From Bretschneidera sinensis (Eukaryota; Streptophyta; Magnoliopsida; Brassicales; Akaniaceae), in NCBI GenBank assembly GCA_023935145.1, contig CM043705.1, positions 22,352,501 through 22,416,500 on the forward strand: a stretch of DNA of 64,000 bases. Direction: 5' to 3'. Shown here one piece after another: positions 9,221-20,939 of the stretch (positions within the stretch are counted from its first letter, which is position 1; every line of letters begins with the position of its first letter). The translations under genes were made by a program, and so were the position numbers. Under the pieces are notes generated by a model. That model ran no database searches and was not told where the DNA came from. It worked only from the letters and a program-made list of their open reading frames with translations.

Positions 9221-10992
9221 AAATTAAAGAAACATTATTTACAATTGATCATTTTCTCTCATAATTCAGAAAATCAAATTTATTAAATGACTAATCAAAT
9301 TGTTTCAATGTAGACAACGAATTCATGCCTCAATCTCATATCAGAATTGAATCAAAGTACAAGCCTAAAGAGATCATGCACTTTATAAATTCCTTCTTAC
9401 ATAATTACTAAGCTTAGGAAAACTCCATCAGCTAGTTATTTTATTTAAGCAATCAAGTTAATACTAAGTGCATCCTTACAATTACTTAAGCAAATCATTA
9501 AGATCAAAAGGAATTATGACTCAATAATTTGTTCCTTATTCTTATGAAAAAGTCCATGAATAAAGAACATCCAATTCCCAGAACATTGGCTATTGTTCAT
9601 AGCTTTTACCACTTTAAATCGTACTCCGGATCAATTAGGTGATCGAAGGTGCGATTATGGCTTCAATGATTTACAATATCAAAGTTTTCAATATAACAGA
9701 ACTGAAAATTCAACATATGTAATAGAGATTATGAATTCATATATCTACATATCATGAACAATTCGAAAACATAAAACAATAAATCTGAAAATTAATCAAC
9801 TCACTCCAACATAAAAATCAAACTCAATATTCTTTAATCCAATAACAACCAAGTCTGAAACAATTAAAAAAAATAGTCGTAAAGGTTACTATTTTCTAAC
9901 ACACTTAAGGAAGCTTGAGATGTTAATGGTGATGATCCTCACGGCTATGGTTGATCGACGAAGGAGAACACAATATGGAGAAGTCCTTATGTGCTCACAA
10001 CTGGAGATGGAAAGGTGGAGTGTTTCAGCCTCTTGTTTTTTGAGTTTGAGTAGAGAGCTCTCCGAAAAGATGATGAGAAAAGATGATCCTCAACTAGGGT
10101 TTTCGGCTTTGTATATATAGAAGAGAAACTAGGGATTCGGCTGTGCACATGTGGGAGGACAATTGAGGTGGCCGGCTAGGCTTGTTTTGAATGTAAATTA
10201 GGGTTGCAGCTGGGCTTTATTTGGAGAGAATTTTGGGTGGCCAGCTGGGCTTTAATTAGAAGAAAAATAATAGGTGGCCGGCTTGTGCAAAATTAGGAGA
10301 GAAATTTGTGTTTTGGGCTGTGCATAATTGGAAATAAAAAAAAAATAGGGTTTCGGTTGGGCTTATTTAGAAGGTAAATTAATGACATAGGTATGTCCAA
10401 CCTAACATGGGCCTATCCAACAAAAATCACATAGTAGTTTTGTCGACTAAGCAAGGTACAAGGTCCAAGCCCGAAGTGAGCGAAAATTCGGATGAAACAG
10501 CCTACTAGGTTTAGGTCTATCATAACAGGCTCAAACGATATCCTTTTTGAGACTTTCTTCGGTCCAAATTGAAGTTCAAGACGTCATCTTTCCAGCCCAA
10601 CAAGTTTCATCTATTTGGAGATGCGTGCAAGAAGATATAACCATTTTAATTCTGGTCGTTGGGTCCTCCTGAAATTCCAAGGTGTAAATTCACTACAAAG
10701 AAATCAGAAAATAATAAATAAATAAAGTTTCCATAAAAGGAAAGCTATCAAAAAGGAAAGTTTCCGAATAAGAAAATTTTCTTAGAATAATAAGACTATT
10801 TTCTTAATCCACTTAGATTTCCTAAAGTAACTAGGAAAACTCATTTTTGCACCTTCTTTTGCTATTCCCATGTTCACAAGCTCTCTAAAAACTAAGAATA
10901 GAAACCAAGCTTAAAATAATAAAATTAAGAGAATTACAAAGCCAAATAGGGTAGGAAAGGTATTAAAAACATCACACAAAGTGTTCCTATCA
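9221..10992 (-). mobile_element. 3' LTR of an old B' (Athila-like) element, partial
   Basis: It reads in reverse complement as a B-type LTR ending (plus strand) in CCTATCA, followed by the polypurine tract of a minus-strand element. About the first 270 bp are separated by the D unit and lie outside the window. Relative to young B LTRs it has a different promoter region with a TATATATA box near 10114. It carries the shared module at 10378-10680 in antisense. Many substitutions relative to other B' copies indicate age. Confidence 0.85.
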
Positions 10993-12697
10993 AATGCCCC
11001 CACACTTAGCTTTTGCTAGTCCCTTAGCAAAATAAAACAGTATATATCCTAGTAGAATCTCAAGGGAAACGGCTGAAACTAATTAAATGACACCACAATG
11101 ACATAATACAAATTAAATGACTCTAATCCTTCCAACTTACATCTCAGAGATCCTTTAGGTAATATGGCATAATAAAGTAGGGAGAGCACACGTTTACCTC
11201 AAAAACAAGCCACAGAGTTATTAAGAATATATAGCATTCGTACTTTGAGTGTGTGTGTGAATAATCAGCCAAGTATAAGTGTAATATGCCGCCCTCGAGT
11301 TAATGCACAAATAGTATCAAATTTTAATTCTCACAATGCATCACTCTGGTTTTCACTCATTTAAATGTGGTGCTAGCTATACTAATCACTCAATCACCTG
11401 TAAAAACAATTTAAACCATAGGCTTGCTTGTGCATCCACTCTCCACATCAAAAACTGAACGTCAAAGGATCAGAAGGTCTTTGAAAATGTTGTAATGGGG
11501 CTATGGGGTCAAGGTTTCATAAGAAAGAAGAGAAAGGATATCACAAAATTTCATCAGAACTAGAAAACATTCACAAACGTCATAAATAGATCGTCATTAT
11601 TAAGTACCACGTTTCCATCATTCTAGGGCAGATTTCATCACTTTGGCTTTCAACTTACTTTAAAGACTCATAATGCTCCCAATTCTTCAGAACTTGTATT
11701 CTTGAATCACAACACTTCTTTTCATGTCCCTACTACTCCTTTTATCTCCTTTTTTTTTTTTTTTTAACAATTAACCACCTTAGAACCACATGAAATTCCC
11801 CCACACTTATGCTTTTCCATCATCTCCACGTTACAAATCAACATAAACAAGATCCAAGCTCACTAGTTCTAAGGAAAAAAATGATAGGTAAAGTGTTTAG
11901 GTTCATAAGGGCAAGTGAATGTAGGTTAATTAAGAAAATAGGCTAATTCACGCTCAAAAGGCTATCTAGGGGTCAAATCACGATGAGAACAAAGATCATT
12001 TAGTCATAGTGGTAAAATCCTAATTTGCCTCTGTCTTCTCCAAATCTGAACATGTACAATCGTCTCAAGCGGTTTAAAAGCAAGTTCTAGAAAACATTAT
12101 ATTCACAAGATGCACTCAGAAAAGAATTTGAATTGATATGCATAATGAATCAATTATAAGGCACGAAAAACTCACAAATCTTTAGGTATTATGCAAGTAT
12201 CATTCAATATGTCTCCATGCTTCACTCTAAGACAACAGATTACTCAAATCAAGGCTAATGTGCATCAAAATTTCCAAGTATGACTACAATATAAGCAAAT
12301 TAACTTCATTTCTTGTTTTATCTTTAAAAGTATGCTCAAACTCTTTTAAAAACTATCTCTCTAAAGAATCAGATTCATCATTGAGTTGGAAGGGGTCCTA
12401 AAACCTAAAAAGCAACGATATGACTCAAAAAGATGTAAATCCCTCCCCCACACTTAAATCCTACATTGCCCTCAATGTATATCAGAATAAGCATGTAATA
12501 GAGTATAAACATAGGCAAGGTATTACGAAAATCACACAAAACAAATAACATATAAAGATCAACCAAAGTAAATGGAAGAGAGAAAGAGAATTCAAATCTG
12601 TGTTGATGGCTCCTCCACAGCTTCGGTTCAATTGGGTTGCCTCCCAAGCAGTGCTTTAATGTTTACAGTCTTTCAGCCTAGACTTTGTACCTCGTTT
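10993..12697 (-). mobile_element. Non-coding 3' region of B' element
   Basis: This is equivalent to 40544-42260 of the intact B element. It opens with the polypurine tract (CCCCCACACTTAGC on the plus strand). No protein-coding frame of useful length is found, and no env-like gene. A T-run sits near 11750. It is conserved in order with the same regions at 34069-35377, 40544-42260 and 61230-62939. Confidence 0.75.
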
Positions 12698-12953
12698 TTA
12701 GTCCTTTGTGAGTGGCGCCTCTAGGAGGGGTACATCCTCCACAGTGTGCTTCTCAAAAGCCTCATAGTAAGGCTTCAAGCGATGGCCATTCACCTTGAAT
12801 TCATTTCCAGTTCTGTCACTTTTTATCTGCACAGCACCATAAGGAAAAATATTAGTGGCAATAAGGTGGGGGTTGACTTGTAGAAAGTGTAACTTCTTTT
12901 AGCAAAGCCAAGTGCTTTGAAAGTTCCTGAGTCTTTCTACTGACTGCTGACAT
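12698..12953 (-). pseudogene. Fused pol C-terminus and gag N-terminus of a deleted B' element
   Basis: Positions 12698-12863 match the last ~55 codons of B pol. From about 12864 to 12953 the sequence matches the first 30 codons of B gag (Gag starts at 12951-12953 on the minus strand). Because gag is upstream of pol in an intact element, this is one deletion of roughly 5 kb that removed most of gag and nearly all of pol, leaving GGCAATAAG joined to GTGGGGGTTG. The derivative keeps both LTRs, a primer site and a polypurine tract. Confidence 0.85.
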
Positions 12954-13193
12954 TCATGGACCTAAACAACAAAAGCAAAGGCATTAATATATAAGTTAAA
13001 GTTTGAAAAACAAATAATAATGAGCTTCCCTTCATACAAACATTACAAATGGTTTTAAGGAAGTCACATGTTAAAATTGCAATCAAGTAAAACACGAGGT
13101 ATATTACATGCAAATTTACAAGTAAGCAGAGTATTAACAAGTTAAATGACACTAAAATATAGGGATTTTGCAATCCCCGGCAACAGCACCATT
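12954..13193 (-). mobile_element. Leader and primer-binding site of B'
   Basis: Read on the minus strand, the sequence after the 5' LTR is TGGTGCTGTTGCCGGGGATTG (13171-13192 region). It matches the 3' end of plant tRNA-Asp except for two changes relative to the young B site. The rest is untranslated leader before the Gag start. Confidence 0.8.
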
Positions 13194-13322
13194 TGATAGA
13201 TCATTTGTTTATTTGGTCATCAACAAGCCCTGCAGAAAGTTGTAGTAAAGTGATTAGTAGGGTATCATTATTGGCCGGGGATTGCGGGTACCCCTATAAT
13301 AAAGAGTCAAAAAAAATATTTG

Positions 13323-13375
<53 letters not shown>

Positions 13376-14758
13376 TTGGTTGGTTTAATTAACAGATTAT
13401 AAACAAATATAAATCTACATCTATTAACATATTACACAAAATTAGAGGGTTTTCATGATCTGATTCTTTTTACGAATTTTACTAAGGAAATTAAAGAAAC
13501 ATTATTTACAATTGATTATTTTCTCTCATAATTCAGAAAATCAAATTTATTAAATGACTAATCAAATTGTTTCAATGTAGACAACGAATTCATGCCTCAA
13601 TCTCATATCAGAATTGAATCAAAGTACAAGCCTAAGGAGATCATGCACTTTATAAATTCCTTCGTAGATAATCACTAAGCTTAGGAAAAGTCCATCAGCT
13701 AGCTATTTTATTTAAGCAATCAAGTTAATACTCAGCGCATCCTTACAACGAATTCATGCTCACAACTAGAGATGGAAATGTGGAGTGTTTCAGCTTCTTA
13801 CTTTTTGAGTTTGAGTAGAGAGCTCTCCGAAAAGATGATGAGAAAAGATGATCCTCAACTAGGGTTTTCGGCTTTGTATATATATAAGAGAAACTAGGGT
13901 TTCGGCTGTGCACATGTGGGAGGACAATTGAGGTGACCGGCTAGGCTTGTTTTGAATGTAAATGAAGGTTGCGGCTGGACTTTATTTGGAGAGAATTTTG
14001 GGTGGCCAGTTGGGCTTTAATTAGGAGGAAAATAATAGGTGGTCGACTTGTGCAAAATTAGGAGAGAAATTAGGGTTTTAGACTGTGCACAATTGGAAAT
14101 AAAAAAAAAATAGGGTTTCGGTTGGGCTTATTTAGAAGGTAAATTAATAAATTGGGTATGTCCAAAGTAACATGGGCCTATCCAACAAAAATCACATAAT
14201 ATTTTTGTCAACTAAGCAAGGTACAAGGTCCAAGCCCGAAGTGGGCGAAAACTCGGATGCAACAACCTACTAGGTTTAGGCCTATCATAACAGGCTCAAA
14301 CAATATCCTTTTTTAGACTTTCTTAGGTCCAAATTAAAGTTTAAGACGTCATCTTTCCAACCCAATAAGTTTCAGCCCATTTGAAGATGCGTGCAAGAAG
14401 ATATGACCATTTTAATTCTGGTCATTGAGTCCTCCTGAAATTCCAAGGTGGAAATTCCCTACAAAGAAATCAGAAAATAATAAATAAGGAAAGTTTCCAT
14501 AAAAGGAAAGATATCAAAAAAGCAAGTTTCCAAATTAAAAAAGTTTCTTAGAATGATAAGACTATTTTCTTAATCCACTTAGATTTCTTAAAGTAACTAG
14601 GAAAACTCATTTTTGCTCCTTCTTTTGCCATTCCCAAGTTCACAAGCTCTCTAAACACTAAGAATAGAAACCAAGCTCAAAATAATAAAATTAAGAGAAT
14701 TACAAAGGCAAATAGGGTAGAAAAAGTATTTAAAACATCACACAAAGTGTTCCTATCA
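13194..14758 (-). mobile_element. 5' LTR of B' element with internal deletion
   Basis: It starts TGATAGATC and ends CCTATCA on the plus strand. About 500 bp are missing at 13755-13761, where seven bases of filler join the ends. It carries a long TAA microsatellite (13323-13375), a TATATATA promoter region near 13880, and the shared module (about 14150-14450) in antisense. It is followed by GCCAACTGGGC, which is B' LTR sequence, so this element sits in another B' LTR. Confidence 0.85.
13323..13375. repeat. (TAA)n microsatellite in B' LTR
   Basis: About 17 perfect TAA units lie in U5 of this B' LTR. The same site holds shorter TAA runs in other B' copies (14904-14932, 16212-16230, 31960-31985) and only a vestige in young B LTRs. 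Confidence 0.95.
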
Positions 14759-16082
14759 GCCAACTGGGCTTTAATTCATTTGATAGACCGATTTGTTTTG
14801 GTCATCAACAAACCCTGCAGAAGGTTGTAGTAAAGTGATTAGTAGGGTATCGTTATTGGCCGGGGAATGCGGGTACTCCTACAATAAAGAGTCAAAAAAA
14901 TATTTGATAATAATAATAATAATAATAATAATTTGGTTGGTTTAATTAGCAGATTATAAACAAATATAAATCTACATCTATTAACATATTACACAAAATA
15001 AGGGGGTTTTCATGATTTGATTTTTTTTACGAATTTTACTAAGGAAATTAAAGAAACATTATTTACAATTGATCATTTTCTCTCCTAATTCAGAAAATAA
15101 AATTTATTAAATGACTAATCAAATTGTTTCAATGTAGACAACGAATTTATGCCTCAATCACATATCAGAATTGAATCAAAGTACAAGCCTAAAGAGATCA
15201 TGCACTTTATAAGTTCCTTCTTAGATAATCACTAAGCTTAGGAAAAGTCCATCAGCTAACTATTTTATTTAAGCAATCAAGTTAATACTCAACGCATCCT
15301 TACAATTACTTAAACAAATCATTAAGATCAAAAGGAATTATGACTCAATAACTTGTTCCTTATTCCTATGAAAAAGTTCATGGATAAAGAACATGCAATT
15401 CCCAGAACATTAGCTATTGCTCATAGTTTTTACCACTTTAAATCGTACTCCGGATCAATTAGGTGATCGAAGGTGCGTTTATGGCTTCAATGATTTGCAA
15501 TATCAAAGTTTTCAATATAAAAGAACTGAAAATTCAACATATGTAATAGAGATCATGAATTCATATATTTACATATCATGAACAATTCGAAAACATAAAA
15601 CAATAAATCTAAAAATTAACCAACTCATTCCAACATAAAAATCAAACTCATTATTCTTTAATCCAATAGCAACCAAGTCTGACACAATTAAAAAGAATAA
15701 CCGTAAGGGTTACACTTTTCTAACACACTCAAGAAAGCTTGAGATGTTAATGGTGATGATCCTCACGACTATGACTGATCGATGAAGGAGAACACAATAT
15801 GGAGAAGTCCTTATATGCTCACAACTGGAGATGGAAAGGTGGAGTGTTTCAGCCTCTTGCTTTTTGAGTTTGAGTAGAGAGCTCTCCAAAAAAATGATGA
15901 GAAAATATGATCCCCCAACTAGGGTTTTCGGCTTTGTATATATAGAAGAGAAACTAAGGTTTCGGCTGTGCACATGTGGGAGGACAATTGAGGTGGCCGA
16001 CTAGGCTTGTTTTGAATGTAAATTAGAGTTGCGGCTGGGCTTTATTTGGAGAGAATTTTCGGTGGGCAGCTGGGCTTTAATT
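14759..16082 (-). repeat. B' LTR, truncated, first unit of a tandem pair
   Basis: A short stretch, GCCAACTGGGCTTTAATTCATT, is followed by a B' LTR from 14781 (TGATAGACC) that ends early at GCTGGGCTTTAATT. The same joint recurs at 16065-16086, so the region is a tandem duplication with a 1306-bp period. The outer U3, including the shared module, is missing. No gene is present. Confidence 0.8.
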
Positions 16083-16525
16083 CATTTGATAGACCAATTT
16101 ATTTTGGTCATCAACAAACCCTGCAGAAGGTTGTAGTAAAGTGATTAGTAGGGTATCGTTATTGGCTGGGGATTGCGGGTACTCCTATAATAAAGAGTCA
16201 AAAAAATATTTGATAATAATAATAATAATTATTATTATTATTATTTGGTTGGTTTAATTAGCAGATTATAAACAAATATAAATCTACATCTATTAACATA
16301 TTACACAAAATTAGGAGGTTTTCATGATCTGATTTTTTTACGAATTTTACTAAGGAAATTAAAGAAATATTATTTACAATTGATCATTTTCTCTCATAAT
16401 TCAGAAAATAAAATTTATTAAATGACTAATCAAATTGTTTCAATGTAAACAAAGAATTCATGCCTCAATCTCAAATCAGAATTGAATCGAAGTACAAGTC
16501 TAAAGAGATCATGCACTTTATAAAT
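16083..16525 (-). repeat. B' LTR, second tandem unit, truncated
   Basis: From TGATAGACC at 16087 it follows the B' U5/R sequence and breaks off after TTTATAAAT near 16525, where unrelated sequence begins. At 16212-16243 it has TAA repeats running into TTA repeats, a short palindromic microsatellite. Confidence 0.8.
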
Positions 16526-16640
16526 ATCTAGGGCTTATATCACTAAATAGCAATCCTGCAAGGTATAATAACAATATAAACGACAGTTGAATAGATTGCT
16601 ATCGTCACTTGCAAATGAATGGGTGAGTATAATTAAATTT
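16526..16640. other. Unassigned spacer
   Basis: AT-rich sequence between a broken B' LTR and the DUF4283-like fragment. I recognise no gene, LTR end or other feature in it. Confidence 0.5.
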
Positions 16641-17560
16641 ATCACATTAGGTTCGTCCATTCAAGAGAACAGTTCCAATCTGTTGCAATTGCTTTCTTGA
16701 TTCTCAGTCATTCGCTGAAGTACTATTGATCGGTTTACAAGATAAGGATGTTGTTGAACCTGAGGCTCCCAATAATCAGAAATATTCAGGTTTAAAGTTT
16801 GTTCACTATGAAGTAGATGAAGAAGTGAGAAACTGGCTGGCAAAAAGCGTGGTGGGTTGTGCACTGTATCCTGAGTGTATTCCCATTATTCATGAACACT
16901 TTATTTCATAAGTTATCTCATGCAAGGTTATATTAATGGGAGATTTCCCGGTGCTTCTATCATTTTTTTATAAAGAAATGCAAGACTTGCTGATGGATGG
17001 GGGTGTGTGGTTGAGCACGTGATTCACTTGGGAGTCCTCAATGATCATTAGTGAAAGATTTGTGTGGATGCATTGTGAAGGCGTTCAACTTCTAGCTTGT
17101 AATTCTAACATTTTTAAACAAATAGCGAACTTTTTTTGGTTATTTCATTTCCCTAAAATATTGAAATTAGCAAAGTGTTACTTTGTACCTTTAAGGTCCA
17201 TACAATTAATGAGACTGTCAAAATAAATATGGATGGTTCAATCTTTTCTATTAGAGTGGTGGAAGAATCACTAGGAGATTCCCTTAATTTTCGTATTGTT
17301 AAAAAATTTAGCATGAAGTGTGAAGTGTCCTTGGATGATTGTTCTTCTACAACTAGTGTTCCTCAGCAAGAGCTCAAGGATTCTGACTTGGCAGGTTCAG
17401 ATGATATGGAAGCTAATAATGAAGCCATGCTTCATAGAGATTCTCAAAATCTTGCATTCGACATTTATAAGAAGGAAAAAGTTAGTTCTAAAGAAACATG
17501 ACATTAATTTGATTGGTCACTCACGTAAAAGAATGGTGTTAACTTGGGGGATGGCCTAAT
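16641..17560 (+). pseudogene. Degenerate DUF4283-like (LINE-type) coding fragment, left copy
   Basis: The plus strand reads, with frameshifts and stops, as pieces in a consistent order: KFVHYEVDEEVRNWLAKSVVG, then a MGD..VLL-like piece, ISERFVWMHCEGVQLLACNS, and INMDGSIFSIRVVEE. This is the layout I recall for plant DUF4283 proteins, which are often parts of LINE retrotransposons. The family call is from memory of motif style, not a search. No initiation codon or full domain survives. The part from 17228 on is repeated at 28106-28500 beyond the copia element. Confidence 0.5.
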
Positions 17561-17622
17561 ATAATTGCGAGTTTTTGTGAGAGGCACTAGAGGCTTAAAG
17601 TACTACCTCTAATCATAGCCAG

Positions 17623-18718
17623 TGTAGAGCCCAGTGCTTTGGTTGTAATATTCAAAACTTAGAGTTATATTTCGAAGTGTTTTGGTGTATTCATTCAAGT
17701 TTAGGTTATAATTATTTGCATTTGAGAATTGTGGGACTTAGAAATAATTAAACTTAAGTTTCGAGAGATTTATAAATTTTCTTTGAGAGGTATTAAGGAA
17801 AGCTAAGAAAAGATGGAGAGTTAAATAGTTGTGGGGTGAAATTAAAATAAAAGTAAAGAAAAATATGGATTTTGCAATTTAAAGAGAGTTCAGTTATAAA
17901 TATGAAGAGAGACTAGCAATTTTGTTGGATATCGTGGAATAACCGAGAAAGAGATGAGAGAAAAAGAGAGAAAATTGAATAAAAGAAGAAAGAAAGGAAA
18001 GGGGGAAGAAAGAGAGGAAGGAAAAGAGGAAGAAGAGAGATTTTTCTTGCCAAGCTTATGGTGCAAGTGAAAAAATATTTGAAGAACGAATGAAGTAGTT
18101 GGAGACAAAAGTGTGGATCGGGTTGCGAGGGGAGTACTCCTTACTTTTAGTAATTGCATTACTTTATAAAAGTAAAAAATAAAAACAATATGATGACATG
18201 ATTGATCATAGGAGTCACAATAATACAACTATAAGAGTTGTGAGCATATGATATTTTAGTGTGCAAATAGTAAAGAATAATGTTATGAAGATTATACAAA
18301 AATGTGTGAAATTACGAATGTACAAGGAGTGGTTGATAAATTGATCTGATATAGTCTTGTTTGAGAAATTGTGATGCGTGTGACTATAATAAAAGTGATT
18401 GATTGTGTTTTTATGCAATTTTGATATGATTGATTGATGGATGCTATTTGAATATTAATTGCTTTATAAATGCATTTCACGCTATATATATAGTTAGCAT
18501 ATTAAAAGAGGGTAAAGTATTGAGATTTGTAGTAGGTGTCTTCCCACAAGTGGTGTAAGGGTACCAAACGTTGTTAGACATGTAGGACTCCACCTGAAAG
18601 AGAGTGTATTGGGATCCAAAGATATTTCTTTGAGAAATTATTGTGACGATTTTACGTACCAGTACGTGGTGAGATGTCCCTGTTGTTATATGATTAACCA
18701 AATGAGGGGCGTTATGAT
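17623..18718 (+). mobile_element. Possible LTR F, right end undefined
   Basis: TGTAGAGCCC begins exactly where the left DUF4283-like copy stops matching the right one (after GCCAG at 17618-17622). This suggests an insertion boundary with a TG start. A TTATAAATAT box lies at 17894 and is followed by a long purine-rich tract (about 17945-18040). No coding frame is convincing. The right end is cut by the copia 5' LTR remnant, so neither the CA end nor the target duplication can be shown. Confidence 0.4.
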
Positions 18719-18996
18719 GTCCAAGAGGAAGGGATTGATTGTAAGGTTTGTGCGACACCTGTGAAGTTGAATGACTAAGGAGGTTCATTGAAAAGAGTGG
18801 ACATAGGGTCAGAACGAATCTGATATTGTCGAACCACTATAAACTGAGTTTGCATCCTCTATTCTTTAAACTCTTTATTTACAGCACATATTACTTGTTT
18901 ATATGCTTGTGGTGTTATCTGTTTTTATAAACTTATGTTTAATTAGCAAAAATTTTTAAAAACCTACCCCCTCTTAGGTTGAAACATCTGTCTACA
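18719..18996 (+). mobile_element. 5' LTR remnant of copia element
   Basis: It matches the last ~300 bp of the 3' LTR, from TCCAAGAGGAAGGG through TTCTTTAAACTCTTTATTTA to the end TCTACA. The promoter part of the LTR is absent, so this copy cannot be transcribed from its own 5' LTR. Confidence 0.8.
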
Positions 18997-18998
18997 AT

Positions 18999-19009
18999 TG
19001 GTATCAGAG
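18999..19009 (+). promoter_or_regulatory. Primer-binding site, initiator tRNA-Met type
   Basis: TGGTATCAGAG starts two bases after the LTR end, the usual site for tRNA-iMet priming in plant copia elements. Confidence 0.85.
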
Positions 19010-19051
19010 TTTCGTTCTCAATTTTAGGCTTAATATCCTTGAGTTGATCCG

Positions 19052-20832
19052 ATGGCAGCAAATAGTTATTTCTGAGGGACACTCATACACTAGACCTCCT
19101 TTGTTCAATGGCTCCAACTATAACTATTGGAAAAACAAGATGAAAATCTTTGTCAAAAGACAAGATTATATAATCTGTGGAGAGTCGTTGAAGAATGACC
19201 AAGAATTCCATCAAAGGAAATAACTATTAGAGAAATCAATCATACAATGCCTAAACTCAAAACTGAGTACAATGATGAGGATTGTCGAATGATGTCTCTC
19301 AATAGTAGAGCCACAAGTATTTTACTTTGTGCTTTAAATATATCTGAATACAATAAAATCTCTGCATGTGTTTCGGCTAAAGAGATATGGGATAAATTGC
19401 AAGTTACATATGAAGGAACTAGTGAGGTTAAAAAATCAAAAATCTATATGCTAGTTTCTGAATATGAATCTTTTAGAATGTTTACTAATGAAACAATTTC
19501 TCAAATGCACTCACGTTTCACAACTATTGTTAATGGTTTGAAGTTTCTTGGTAGGAACATTGAGGAGTTTGAACTAAGAAGAAAAATCTTAAGATCTTTG
19601 CCACCACTTAGAAAGCAAAGAAGATGGTTATCACAGAGGCCAAAGATCTCGACAAACTTGATGTTGAGACACTTCTAGGGTCATTATTGACATATAAGAT
19701 GGAATAAATGAATTCCATTGTCAATGATGATGAGAAGAAGAAAAAGGTAGTTGCTCTCAAAGCTTTTACATGCAATAGAAAAGAGGAATCGAAAGAAGAA
19801 GCTGAGAGCAGCGAAGAAGATGGTGAGATGGCTTTAATCACCAAACGGTTTCATAGATTCTTAAAAAAAAGAAAGAAACCATACACAAAGGATCCCACCT
19901 CAAAAATGGAACCACTTATGTGCTATGGATACAAGAAGCCCGGTCACATCAAGGCCGATTGCACAGCTACAAGTAAACCATACAAGAGCTTCAAGAAGAA
20001 AGCTATAATTGCAACCACTTGGAGTGATGACGAAGAAGAAGACTCCTCGGATAAAGATGTTTGATACGAGGAAATTGCAAACCTTTGTCTCATGGTGATC
20101 GATGATGAAAATGAGGTATTATCTCCTCCCTCTTTTAAAAATAACATTGTTAGTAGTAGTGAAGAATTGTTTGAAGTCATAAATGAAATGCATGATGAAT
20201 TGAAGAAATTTGATTCTATGAACTCAACTCTTAAGAAAGTGGTATCATCTCTTTCTAAAGAAATGATAATTCTAGGAGAAGAAAAAGATAAAGTATCTTC
20301 ATTGCTTTTTTATTCTTCTCAAGATTTCCTAAAAGATGAAAATGAAAACTTAAATAATAAGATATTAGAATTGAATGGCACTATATCTAGACTCATGCTT
20401 GGAAAAGAAAAGCTTGATGAAGTGCTTTCTTGCCAAAGATTAAGTGGAGGAAAATCCGAATTGGGATACTCTCCATTAGGCAAGCAAAAATCAAAAGAGA
20501 GCTTATTCATGAAAGCCTCTTGTGTGAATGAAGCCTCAACTTCAAAAATCACTAGCAAGGCCAAAAACACACCCTCAATGAATGCTAGCATGTCTAGAAA
20601 TGCAAATTCGAATGCATATACAAAAATGAAAAATCCTAGAAATACTTATGCTTACATGTATGCTCATTCAAGAAATGCTTATACACATCCTAGGAATTAC
20701 TATCATGGTTATTCTAGAAATAATATGCATACTCATGAAAATGCAAGCATGTATCCTAGAAATCATCTTCATACATTTTCTGGAAATGACATGTATATTC
20801 ATATTCCTCACAATAAAAACATGTATCCTTGA
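19052..20832 (+). pseudogene. gag: gag of copia element, broken
   Basis: The ATG at 19052 gives only a few codons before a stop; the conserved RPPLFNG...YWK motif continues in another frame. The main capsid-like block is 19247-19620 (RATSILLCALN, AKEIWDKLQVTYEGT). A zinc-knuckle remnant at 19920-19965 reads CYGYKKPGHIKADC, with the second cysteine changed to tyrosine, so metal binding is probably lost. A low-complexity asparagine- and serine-rich tail follows to 20832. At least three frame changes are visible. Confidence 0.75.
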
Positions 20833-20939
20833 AACTCATATCCTAAGCATTATAGGCATGCACAACTAAATACTCCTAGAAATTTCAATAACTATCATCC
20901 TAGGATTGTGCATTATCAACATGTCTATAGATCACCATA

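Noticed and set aside
16212..16243. TAA/TTA palindromic microsatellite as a functional hairpin
   Set aside because: It is one variant of a microsatellite that differs in every B' LTR; slippage plus inversion or gene conversion is sufficient explanation.
16726..17501. Possible host gene
   Set aside because: The frame is broken several times, motifs are of LINE-type DUF4283 proteins, and a second decayed copy exists at 28106.
17890..18480. Minus-strand frames opposite the purine-rich tract of F
   Set aside because: They are low-complexity serine, phenylalanine and leucine runs produced by the purine tract. No motif is present.
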